Origin: Harmothoe impar
Taxonomy: Eukaryota; Annelida; Polychaeta; Phyllodocida; Polynoidae
Reading direction: 5' to 3'
Assembly (NCBI GenBank): GCA_947462335.1
Contig: OX381714.1
Coordinates: 21,796,618-21,860,617 of the forward strand
Length of the DNA: 64,000 nt
Shown here piece by piece: positions 41,784 through 52,185 of this stretch. The translations under genes and the position numbers were made by a program. The stretch's first letter is position 1, and each line of letters opens with the position of its first letter. Under the pieces are notes generated by a model. That model was not told the DNA's origin and did no database searches. It saw only the letters and a list, made by a program, of their open reading frames with translations.

Positions 41784-42334
41784 CATACATATTGCATCTA
41801 TGAGTGATGAAGGCAGATAAGGGCGGATAACGGGACATGCAAAAGTTGCTGGCAACTTTTGTTCCAGTAGATTTTGCTGTACATGTACAGCAACTGGGTA
41901 CTGTAAAGTTACAGCAACTTCTACTGTAGGTTTCATATTGTTGTTCTCATCAATTTATATCCATTAATATGCATGCATGGAGAGTACTTTCCTGCATAAT
42001 AGTTCAATCTCAGCTGGGATAATACACACTACACAATGTAATGGTTTAATCCTGCTTCAATGCAGCTGAACCTTATGTGATACCAGCTTTTCCCCAGTCC
42101 GGGCACTTAAGCATTTAACTTTTCCCACCAATGTGGTGTCTATTCTATACTTTTGCTGTTTTTTTGTATTATTCAACACAATTATGCAAATATCAATACA
42201 CTTTATGAAAACTGCATTCAGTCTCTCTCATCCATTCTTATTCTACGATGTCTTGAGAGTTTGTCAGGTTTTATTTGACTCGGGAAAGGGTTGGGTGGAA
42301 TAATTAATACAGAAATGGTCTACTGCTGCCACCT

Positions 42335-42500
42335 AGTGGCGGAAATCTACAGCACAATGTACTGTAAATGTACAGCAACATTGCCAGAGACCAAATTTAC
42401 AGTACATAATGCTGTAATTATACAGCAAATAGTGCTGTAATACCAACTACAGCAAAAAGTGTTGTAAATGTACAGCACATTGTGCTGTTTAAATACAGTA
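42335..42500. repeat. Array of TGCTGTAAATGTACAGCA palindromic units
   Basis: About eight alternating tgctgtaaat / tacagca half-sites forming self-complementary units. A shorter related cluster, with tgctgtacatgtacagca, is at 41868-41930. Confidence 0.75.
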
Positions 42501-42944
42501 ACTTCATACAGTGTATTCAATAAACATTAACGCAATATATAGGAAACATGGCTCTGACAGTTTTCCTTTTCACGGGAAGAAGGAAAGCTTGGGGGCTCCT
42601 GATATCACTAATGCTAGAGGATTGGTTTCAATGTTGTTGAAAGTTGCTTTCAGATCTGGCTTGCGACAGATATTTGTAAAGCTGATTGCGATGACATTGT
42701 GTTTAATATTAGACACAAAGTAAGCCTAGACATGGTTCTGTTGCTTATGTTTAAAATGATATAAAGTAAAAGAATACATTTATTGAGAAAATATTGAATT
42801 CACTTCTTTGCTTGTGTTCGGACAGTGACGCATGTATTCATTTCGCCTCGATCTGCCCAACCTAGTGGAGACTCTGTGAACTGTAGCCTATGGTGCTGCT
42901 ACCTTGCACTAAGTATTGGAGTAAGCCCTACCATAATACAATGG

Positions 42945-43064
42945 GCGACAACTTTTACCACTATATTATATAGGTCACAACTTCCGGTAATTAGTAGTTA
43001 TAGTTATATACTAGTACCCGTAGTTATAAGCAAGAAAACAACAACAGTTGGTCTCCTCTAAAAG
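42945..43064 (+). promoter_or_regulatory. Candidate 5' non-coding exon of the zinc-finger gene
   Basis: Segment containing gcgacaacttttaccac and tataggtcacaacttcc, ending in AAAG|GTAAGT, a strong splice donor at 43065. An acceptor tttcttgcag at 44301-44310 could join it toward the zinc-finger ORF. A related segment is at 48640-48720. Confidence 0.4.
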
Positions 43065-43392
43065 GTAAGTTTACTCCAATTAGATCCAGGTATTTGGGGG
43101 GATTTGGTCCAAAATGAGTCACCTCCTGTCATAGTAATGCATGTTGTACCTTCTGTCTTTCTACAAGCTGTGTGGGTCTGTGTACCTGGTGGGGTAGGCA
43201 TTATGAACGTCTGTATATTTTAGCTAGTCGATACCTGCAGGACCATTCACAACAGCGGGGCTGTATACATTCGTATTTAGACAGGGCCCCATCAGATCGG
43301 CCCGCGTCGACGAGTTCAGATTTAGATGAACTAATTTTAGCAGGGACATACCCAGCCACCGATGACAGTCAGTGAGTCAGTGATGATGTGTG

Positions 43393-43602
43393 TGACTATA
43401 CATGGGTCCCCAAATAAATGGCCGTGTCGCCGTGTCGATTTTAAGCAAAAGGGCCGTGTCGCCGTGTCGATTTTTATCTAGTGCATTATGGTCTATCTGG
43501 CTGTGTCCGTCGATTTTTAAAGGGGCCGTGTCGCCCGTGTCGATTTTTAAAAGTGCCGTGTCGCCGTGTCAAACGTGTCGGATTTTAACCCATGTATAGT
43601 CA
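43393..43602. mobile_element. Small hAT-like MITE with internal repeat array, copy C
   Basis: Perfect inverted repeat TGACTATACATGGGT, related to copy A, flanked by gatgtgtg and catgtgtg (7 of 8 identical). The interior is an array of gccgtgtcgccgtgtcgatttttaa-type words, the same as copy A in the other orientation. Confidence 0.78.
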
Positions 43603-45093
43603 CATGTGTGGAAAGGCTTTTGCCTATGCATAATGCAGCATGTGTTATTGCCCGGATTATTACAAACTGTTGCAGCTCACGTATTTGGTTATACGCAAAA
43701 CTACGATCTATAAATAACTAGGTGAGTCTTTTTAAAAGCGTGATGGTATTATACCGGGTCTACATCTATTTTCCAGGCACCCCTACCCCGATTGACGTTT
43801 GAATTATTATATAATGTCACCCCACCACAGGCACAGGGCTATTTCTTTTAACTGCCCCTACCCACTATAAGCTTGAAGCATTACCTACATATCATATTAC
43901 TCCCATTTTAGGTCGCTGCCCCCCGTAGGATCAGGTCGCTTTACATCTACTTAAAACCATAGACAGAGCGTTTAATTTGAGGTGTATTACTGTATAGGCA
44001 AGGTAGCTACCTCAGCTTAGGGGGTAGGGAAAAAAGGGGGAAATCATATTAAAGTAATGATCCAGACTAAGAGACTCATGTCGTTTAGGCCTTGTACATG
44101 TATAAGCGCACTTCAACCTGTATCAAAAACGCTCCATGTTTAACAGAGCGACTTCAAGGCTCAATTTCAATTGTCTAAATTTGAATCATAGTCTTAATTA
44201 CCTTGAGGCCCTAAGATATAAAATTTTTATAAACTATAATAAGAGGGGGAAAATACAAGAAAAATTATTCAATATCAAAAATAATATAATTTTCACTCTT
44301 TTTCTTGCAGGGATGGACGTGTGAGATTTCAGCTGGCACAGTTGGACTGAGGACCTTTAGCTGGGAGTCTGAGTAACAACACCCTGCCCCTAGCTTCTTA
44401 TGCAGATTCATACGGGACCTAGGCCGAGGCAAGATGACATACCATGAGGACGAGCCGTCAAGCATCTAAACCACACCAGTCATTTGCTGTAGGTGGGGCT
44501 ACCATCACTGAAGCACATCTCCGACCGTGCATGAGTCCGTTGAGACAGGGCAGGTTCCCAATGTAGCAGATTAGTCATCATCTAAAGATGTGGGAAAATC
44601 AAGCTTCTGCGTCTTCATCTCCTCAATGTATAGGTCTTAACACTGCTTAAGACGAGTCTGAGATTGATTTTGTGTTTTGTCAAGGGTGAGTTTCTAATTC
44701 CCTCCCCATGTAAGTAATGCTGACGAATCTCGACAAAACAGCGCAGATATCTTTGCGTGTTCCATATGTAAATTGTTAGATATCCCCGGTCAAAGTTAAG
44801 GGCAAGGATCCCCAGTGTGCATTATCAGTGGTAACTCAAAGACAGAGTATCCACTCTTGAAAGATTAATCGTCATATCACTAAACACATAGGAACTTGTC
44901 AACTAAATCTTGGCCAACATCAGGATCAGAGTCAAATCATAGTAGAAACTAAAAAGTCTTCCGGGGCTTAATTCCTAGGCTTTTATACGTTTTGCTGAAT
45001 AGTTTCTTCGAGGACAGAGATTCAGCCGTGCTGGTCTCCAGCATCCCTCGGGGGTTTCGTTTATGTGTGGAGGTTTACCACTGTAATCAAATA

Positions 45094-47364
45094 ATGGCTG
45101 ACACAGGTCCCCACAAGTGTCCACAATGTGGTAAAGGGTATGCACAGGCAGGTACCTTAAAGACACACATGATGATCCACACAGGGGAAACACCTTATAA
45201 ATGTTCTCAATGTGATAAACAATTTATGTGGGCAGCTAGCTTAAGGTCACACATGATGACCCACTCAGGAGAGAAACCTCACACATGTTTACAATGTGGT
45301 ATGCAGTTTGCACAAACAAGTAATTTAAAGGAACATGTTATGACCCACACAGGAGAAAAACCTTACAAATGCTCTGTGTGTGATAAACAGTTTACACGGT
45401 CAGGTAGCCTAAAGACTCACATGGTGACTCACACAGGAGACCTCCCCTTTGAGTGCTCTATATGTAGTAGACTGTTTAAATATCGAACTAGCTTGAGGTC
45501 ACACATGTCGGTGGCTCACACAGATGAAAAAAGTGAAAACTCTCACATATGTTCTCAATGTGGTAAACAGTTTACTGCCGCTTATATCTTAAAGACACAT
45601 ATGATGATTCACACAGGAGAGAAACCTCACGAGTGTTCTGAATGTGGTAAACAGTTTACACACATAGATAGCTTAAAGTCACATATGATGATTCACACAG
45701 GAGAAAAGCCTTACACATGCTCCCAATGTGGTAGACAGTTTAGACAGGCGAGTACCCTGAGAGGGCATATGCTGATCCACACAGGAGAAAAACCTCACGC
45801 GTGTTCCCACTGTGGTAAACATTTCAGGCAGATAGGTGCATTAAACCTACATATGAGGACCCACACAGGGGCCCCAACATTTAAGTGTACTCTTTGTAGT
45901 CGACGATTCAAAGATTCAAGTCTTCTAGAAGAACACATGGTGAAGTACAAAGGTGAATGTTCTCACACATGTTCTGAATGTGGTAAACGCTTCATGCAGG
46001 CAGGTGACTTGAATAGACATATGGTGACCCACACAGGAGAGAAACCTCACAAATGTTCCCTGTGTGGTAAACAGTTTACAGCCGCTGGTAGCTTAAAGAC
46101 ACATATGATGATTCACACAGGAGAGAAACCTCACGAGTGTTCTGAATGTGGGAAACAGTGTACCACATCCAGTAACCTAAAGAAACACATGGTGACCCAC
46201 ACAGGAGAGAAACCTTATGCTTGCACACAATGCGACAAGATGTTTACACAATCAAATACTTTAAAATCCCACATGATGATCCACACAGGAGAAACCCGTC
46301 ACCACCAGATACGTCACACATGCTTTGAATGTGGCAAAGGTTTTACACAGACAGGTCAGTTTAGAAGACACATGAGGACTCACACAGGAGAGAAACCTCA
46401 TACATGTTCTCAATGCGGCAAAAAGTTCTCAGAGCAAGGTCACTTAAAGGAACATATTAGAACCCACACAGGGGAAAAACCTTATACATGTTCTAAATGT
46501 GGTAAGCAGTTTGCACAGGCAGGTAGCCTGAATTCACACATGACAACCCACATGGAAGAGAAACCTCACAAATGTGCTCAGTGTGGAAAACAATTTACAC
46601 AATCAAGTGCCTTGAGATACCACATGATGGAGCATGCAGGAGACTTACCCCACAAGTGTTCTCAATGCGATAGACAATTCACAAAGCAGTGTCTTTTAAA
46701 GGCACACATGATGACCCACACAGGGGAAAGACCTCACACATGCCCTCACTGTGGTAAAGCATTTAGTGGGGCTTTTAACTTAAAGGCACACATGGTGACC
46801 CACACAGGAGAAAAACCTCACACATGTTCTCAGTGCGACAAACGGTTTACACAAAAAAGTTCATTAACGACACACATGAGGACTCACACAGGGGAGAAAC
46901 CTTTCCCATGTTCTCTGTGCAACAAGGCATTTACGAGCCGGGGTAATTTAAATTGGCATATGGTCGTCCACTCAAGAGAAAACAAATACCAATGTTCTCA
47001 ATGTGGTGAAACGTTTATGGAGGTAGTTACCTTAAGGATGCACATGATGACCCATACACTAGCACAACATGGCACAACAGGTTTACAATGTGCTGAACAG
47101 TTCCCAGCGCCACACCAGCTGATGACGCCCCTGAGACCCCAGTGTGTGTATTGTGGTAAGGAGTGTGAGCACCATGTGGCTCTAAGGTCCCACATGGTGC
47201 TTCACACCGGTCAGAACTACTCCAGCTGTGCTACCTGCGTGAAGGGCTTCACTCAGACAGCAGACCTACTGCAGCACCTTGGGACGCACATCATCGTGCC
47301 TGCATTATTGTTTGCTGGTGGTATCCAAGTCAACACCAACTACTTACACAGGATTGACTTCTAA
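45094..47364 (+). CDS. C2H2 zinc-finger protein, about 24 fingers
   Basis: 756 codons from ATG 45094 (MADTGPHKC), the first ATG of a frame open upstream to 44992. Nearly the entire protein is tandem CX2CX12HX3H fingers with TGEKP-type linkers, so it is a sequence-specific DNA-binding, presumably nuclear, protein. I count 22 standard fingers through ~residue 660, then two separated ones near the C-terminus; the tenth (FKCTLC) lacks its last zinc-binding His, and a gap with one Cys lies before the final pair. There is no KRAB, BTB or SET domain in this exon. Upstream non-coding exons are likely (donor 43065, acceptor 44310). AATAAA signals at 48263 and 48279 would end a ~900-base 3' UTR. Confidence 0.93.
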   Translation: MADTGPHKCPQCGKGYAQAGTLKTHMMIHTGETPYKCSQCDKQFMWAASLRSHMMTHSGEKPHTCLQCGMQFAQTSNLKEHVMTHTGEKPYKCSVCDKQFTRSGSLKTHMVTHTGDLPFECSICSRLFKYRTSLRSHMSVAHTDEKSENSHICSQCGKQFTAAYILKTHMMIHTGEKPHECSECGKQFTHIDSLKSHMMIHTGEKPYTCSQCGRQFRQASTLRGHMLIHTGEKPHACSHCGKHFRQIGALNLHMRTHTGAPTFKCTLCSRRFKDSSLLEEHMVKYKGECSHTCSECGKRFMQAGDLNRHMVTHTGEKPHKCSLCGKQFTAAGSLKTHMMIHTGEKPHECSECGKQCTTSSNLKKHMVTHTGEKPYACTQCDKMFTQSNTLKSHMMIHTGETRHHQIRHTCFECGKGFTQTGQFRRHMRTHTGEKPHTCSQCGKKFSEQGHLKEHIRTHTGEKPYTCSKCGKQFAQAGSLNSHMTTHMEEKPHKCAQCGKQFTQSSALRYHMMEHAGDLPHKCSQCDRQFTKQCLLKAHMMTHTGERPHTCPHCGKAFSGAFNLKAHMVTHTGEKPHTCSQCDKRFTQKSSLTTHMRTHTGEKPFPCSLCNKAFTSRGNLNWHMVVHSRENKYQCSQCGETFMEVVTLRMHMMTHTLAQHGTTGLQCAEQFPAPHQLMTPLRPQCVYCGKECEHHVALRSHMVLHTGQNYSSCATCVKGFTQTADLLQHLGTHIIVPALLFAGGIQVNTNYLHRIDF

Positions 47365-48290
47365 TCGAGTGTGCGCAGATGTGCGCGGCCATTCTAGTTT
47401 TGATCTTGAAATACCTCGTGTGATTTAGACAGGCATCAGACCTCACACACAATCATTGACAACGCATTTGCAGGGAAAAAGCCGAGGTCTGAGAACAGAA
47501 CTGGTCAACCTTTCATGAGATTGTGTCAGCGCATAAATGGTGATCGTTGAAATTTATATATCGTGTGATATCGTTATGCAGACCTGAGACAAAATTTGAA
47601 CTGTCAATAACCGAATGAATTTCTCTTATCGACAGTTGCATATGTATTCAGAATTGCCAATAAGATAATTGTGTTTCAGTGAGAGAATTCTATTCTGATA
47701 TTAAACGTTTAGACTGTTGATAAAAGAATCGTGGTCATGCAGTTAGAACTGTCAAATAGTCACAGCCTTGGGTGGCAGTTGGGTGTTATCAAGTTGGTCA
47801 CACGTGTCATTTGGATCTGACGCCGCTCAGGATGTGAGACCACTGTATTCTCCAAACAAAGACTGCACGAGTACAGCTTCTGAATCAACACTTACTCCTG
47901 TATAAACACTGATTTGTAAAACCAGACTTTGTTTTAATTTTCCTGGACACTCTTGAGTTCTTTGAAATATATAGGATAGACTGATATATATTAGATTAAG
48001 ATTTAACTTTAAGGCGTGAGGTATTTTGTATCAACATTTATTTATTCTGATATCACGATCCACCTAAACTGTAAACGTCTCTCAGGTGACATTCTCCAAC
48101 TAGTACATAACACAATGAAAGAAATGGCAGAGAGAATTGGCTTCTGAGTCAGTGCGATTGAATATGATCATAATAATCCAGTTCAATGTTACTAAATAAG
48201 AAAACGAATACTTACTCTACTTCATTTATGATTCCTTTTGTTGTTGTTGATGATTAAATTGGAATAAAGTTTTGAATCAATAAAAGTGTT
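47365..48290 (+). other. Zinc-finger gene 3' UTR and polyadenylation signals
   Basis: AT-rich, no ORF, ending with AATAAA at 48263-48268 and 48279-48284. Confidence 0.6.
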
Positions 48291-48639
48291 TAATTCTGTA
48301 TACTCGATAGGCAGAGCGAGGATGTACATGAGATGATGAGGTATTTTTGCCAAATACCTGACGGTTTTAAGAAATGCCCTTGTCTCAATTTCCCCTGTAA
48401 CCTTTACTGAGCCCTTATGTCGATTTTAAGAAATTCATTTCACTGTCGACTTTAGAGGTCTACATTCATTGGAAAGAAACACGGAACAGAATTTAGTTCC
48501 ACAAGACTTGCCTAAAGCTAAGAGAAACGCATGCACAGCTGACACCCAGTGGGGGATTCAGACACTAATGTAGACCCTTTTCATAGTGCTGCCACCTGCA
48601 TATAAACAGTGTAGTTAGCCTCAGTATGTCTCAGTGGGG

Positions 48640-48720
48640 GACAACTTTTACCACAATTATATAGGTCACAACTTCCTCTGCTTCGGCAAGTGGAAAACAA
48701 CAATATTTACTGCATGAAGG
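48640..48720 (+). repeat. Related copy of the 42945-43064 segment
   Basis: Shares gacaacttttaccac, attatataggtcacaacttcc and aaaacaacaa in the same order as the candidate 5' exon of the zinc-finger gene, and ends near a GGTAGTTC site. It lies upstream of the 389-aa gene. Confidence 0.6.
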
Positions 48721-49067
48721 TAGTTCTACTCATATACCAGATTTAAATACTGTATATACGCCCTAGCCTCTCTCTAGTGCAGTGCTGTACTTAGACTTTG
48801 ATATGCCAACCCTACCTCTGCAATCTGCTGGCTCTGTCATGTAGTAGGCCCACTAGTACTACTACTAGTAGTCTGCTAGGTACCGTAGGCTGTCACTTGC
48901 CAATGCCAGTGGCAGTGGGCCAGTCTCAAGCCTTGACTCAAGGATTAGCAATTTAACAACAGGGTGGGTTGGTGTACTTTTGCCATAACTTACCCCCCCC
49001 CCCCCCCCCCCCCCCCCAAAAAAAAGAAATTCTTGCTAAAAGATTCCCCCCAAAAAAAAGAAATTCT

Positions 49068-49440
49068 TGCTAAAAGATTCAAGATTCAAGATTCAAGAAG
49101 GCTTTATTGACTAATGTAAGGATACATTTATGTCAGCACCGAGTTAGCATTGATGGCATTATGCACAGTTTTTATATAAGAATATATACAGTTGGTGGCT
49201 CCTGGCCTGTTTGTTGATATACAATAAGGTTATACAGCTAGTATTTGAGAGACCTTTCTATTGTCGCGATGCTTATCATAAGCAGTGGCAAACTTAATAT
49301 ATTTTGCGAGCACTTTGAATTTCCAGCAGGTTACAATATAGTATTACATGCTTAACATTTTGCTTCACGTTACAGTGTGTGCACATATTAGTTAATGGTT
49401 TCTTACCTCTATAACTCATTGATAACTTTCTGTTTCCCGC
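49068..49440 (-). mobile_element. LINE 3' fragment
   Basis: Minus-strand frame encoding the C-terminal Cys/His motif of non-LTR retrotransposon polymerases, CTHC then HVILYC, followed by a non-coding tail with AATAAAGCC and a TTGAATC repeat terminus (three units). Upstream parts of the element are missing, as in a 5'-truncated insertion. The family (CR1/L2/RTE) is not determined. Confidence 0.65.
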
Positions 49441-49467
49441 AGCAAGAGCAGATCTACATAGTGGTAC

Positions 49468-50637
49468 ATGGCCATGAGCAGCATCGCAGTAAAAACCACA
49501 ACAGAAAATGACGCCTACACGATGGCCATTGTCAGCTTTGCTCAGGCTACCTTCGGCCATCTGGACGCTGCCCCACAACATGACGTGACGTCAGACACTT
49601 TGACCAAACGTGACGTGACATTGGATGCTGCAACGCAACCTGTCGTAGCATCAGACACTGTGACAAAACCCGATGTGACATCAGACACCATGACACTACA
49701 TGACGTAATGTCAGACGCTGTGCCACTACCTGACGTAGCGTTACTCCCTGCAGCAGCCCCACAAACAGTACAAACTGACAAACCCACTGCAACAGAACCT
49801 AATCTGACGTCCCATGTCAATGACAAAGAGACAACCACACCATCCACAGAGCAACCTGAAAAAACAACACAACCGAAAAAGAGAACCCAAAAACGAAAAA
49901 GGGAACCTGAAAATTGGAAGAAAAACGTCATGAGTAGAAAGTGTAATGCTGGTGAGGAGTACATTAACTCTAAAGGCCAGCAAATTAAAGCTAAGACAAT
50001 GGGTCCAGGTTGCGGGGTTAAGTGCAAATATAATTGCCATGGACAATTCTCAGAGGAAACTCGACACAAGATTTTCAAGAGCTTCTGGCAGATGGCAGGT
50101 CCAACTGACAGACGTTACTACGCAATGCGTTACATCTCAAGGAGGGAAGTAGCAAGAAAAACGTCAAAACTAGAGCATTCAAGAAGAAAACAATCCCTCC
50201 TGTACACCCTGCCCCAGAAGGGTGTGGAAATACCTGTGTGTAAAGTCTTTTTCCTCCATACTTTAGCAATCACTGACAAGTTGATATTTACTGCCATCAT
50301 GAAGACAGACGAGCAGGGCGTGATGGGAGCGGACAGACGAGGGCGGCACGGCAAACAAAGATGTATCTCAGAAGGTCAGAAAGAAGAAGTAAGAAAGCAC
50401 ATCACTTCATTCCCAACGGTAGAATCATCATCGCACAACTGCCCAACGTCAAAATCGCGGCAGTATTTGGATCCCCACTTGTCTGTGACAAAGATGCATT
50501 TGTTCTATTCACTTGAGTGTCAGAAGAAAGGCATCCCCGCTGTTAAGCTACACTTATACAGAACAATATTCAACACAGAGTTTAACTTTGGGTTCCAGAC
50601 TCCGAAAAAGCTTACAACGTCAGCCCCTAGGACCTAA
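49468..50637 (+). CDS. Basic 389-aa protein, possibly transposon-associated
   Basis: 389 codons from ATG 49468. Residues ~35-95 are imperfect Thr/Asp/Val repeats (VTSDT, DVTSDA type). A Lys/Arg cluster (~135-150, PKKRTQKRKREPENW) leads into a conserved-looking region with NWKKNVMSRKCNAGEEY and a Cys motif (GCGVKCKYNC, ~184-193), then RYYAMRYISR and a basic stretch. This arrangement recalls an animal family of uncharacterised transposon-derived proteins that usually continues with another Cys pair after EFN-F, but here the frame ends at TSAPRT. It may be truncated or spliced onward. A nuclear localisation is suggested by the basic cluster. AATAAA at 51624 may end the transcript. Confidence 0.6.
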   Translation: MAMSSIAVKTTTENDAYTMAIVSFAQATFGHLDAAPQHDVTSDTLTKRDVTLDAATQPVVASDTVTKPDVTSDTMTLHDVMSDAVPLPDVALLPAAAPQTVQTDKPTATEPNLTSHVNDKETTTPSTEQPEKTTQPKKRTQKRKREPENWKKNVMSRKCNAGEEYINSKGQQIKAKTMGPGCGVKCKYNCHGQFSEETRHKIFKSFWQMAGPTDRRYYAMRYISRREVARKTSKLEHSRRKQSLLYTLPQKGVEIPVCKVFFLHTLAITDKLIFTAIMKTDEQGVMGADRRGRHGKQRCISEGQKEEVRKHITSFPTVESSSHNCPTSKSRQYLDPHLSVTKMHLFYSLECQKKGIPAVKLHLYRTIFNTEFNFGFQTPKKLTTSAPRT

Positions 50638-52185
50638 ACACACAAGGTGTGTCTTGTTCAGTGTGGGCTGGGACAGAAGTGTGTGTGAAAGTGGGCCCTG
50701 CCTCGTCTTCTACATGCAATGTTAGGCTGAAACTGTACAAATACTTTCCTTTCGGACAAACTTGAAGACCTAAGCCGATAGTCCCGTTCTACTGCATTTT
50801 GCATTTTAGGGCACTGGTAAACACTTACAAACTTGTTACACTGTTAAACTACTGAAATTAACTCTAGGTCAGCGTTCTTTTCATGAGGTTTCATCCAGCT
50901 TGACCTTTGTAGCCTGAGCGTCATCGCTGGTATCTTGGATTCCCGGTGTCTGTGCACTGGTTGCTGAAGTATCCTTATCCTGGTACTGGCATATCGACCC
51001 CCCGTCCTGAAGATGGGGCAGGGGAACCGGCCATGGCCCCTTAAATATCAGCAATGATGCTTGGATTGCACAAAGTCAATGTCCCTTATCTCACATTAAT
51101 AAGGTTTACATGATGCCGTCACTGCGTGTGTGAAGACGGTTGTTCTCCCGCAAGCAGTGTATAAGTCATACATTAGTTAATATCTTGCCTACTTGCAATC
51201 ATCTTTGTGCGTTCATCATCCATTCATTCAGATGTTTTAATTGCAATCAGCAATAACCAAGGCAGAGATAAGAGGGCACCATCCGGATACCACTGGGTGC
51301 AGCTGGTGCTGCCATGTGCTCATTGGCACACGAGTCTCTCACCGGAAGTTGGTTCTATGCTCGGACAGTAGCTTGTTCCTGGCTTAAGTTGGTGCGCGGG
51401 AACCTGGTGCCTGCCTAAATCTCACAATGTATTCCGAGTTCAGAACCAATGCAGTCGCGCACACCCAAACATCTTAATCTAATTACAACATTAGTTTGTG
51501 AAAGGGCCACTATAATGGGCTCGCTATTGGTTGGCATTTGACATTGTTTCTGTCGTGTGAGATATCTACACATGTATATAGTAAAAACGGCTGTTTATAA
51601 GTCATATTGCTGTATATCTTTGAAATAAAAAAATGTGTATGTATTATTCATTGAGTCGTTCAATTATTCCATCAAAGAAAGTCCCACAAGTTCCTTTTCT
51701 TGGAAGTGGCCTGATGATATGATTTCTAATAATTTTGTTCGACCTCACGCAAAACCACCCCCTGCCCTTGTGATCTAAAAAACAGTGACCACTACCTTTC
51801 CCAGTCTAGCGTACAGGAAATCCGCTATCAGGTCTTAACCCTTTGATGCACACATACTGCGTTAATGTTCATACCATTTAGTTGTCACGATGTATTAATA
51901 CATTTCGGACAGGTAACTCGTTAGTAGACTCGTCCATGCAACGTAATGCACCCTGCAGGGTTGATATACTCCCAATGGGCCGGCTTGATGCACAGACGCT
52001 AGCACCGCATTTGCACAAAATATGAATCAATTGATAAAAAGCCTCAAGGCGCCATCATGTTGTCCATGAAGGGTTAACAGGTTGCCCTTACATGAGTTAT
52101 ACCATGGGTATCTCAACACCTGTCCAGGACCACAGGACAGCCACATGTCTGTGTACCTGTAGTGTGTCAGTGTACACGCCGCACC
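50638..52185. other. 3' UTR of the 389-aa gene and intergenic repeat
   Basis: No ORF of note. AATAAA at 51624-51629. A copy of the GATGCA palindromic family lies at about 51845-52080. Confidence 0.4.

Noticed and set aside
49294..49581. Host 95-codon minus-strand gene
   Set aside because: Its C-terminal Cys/His motif and repeat tail fit a LINE end; the N-terminal part overlaps the start of the 389-aa gene.
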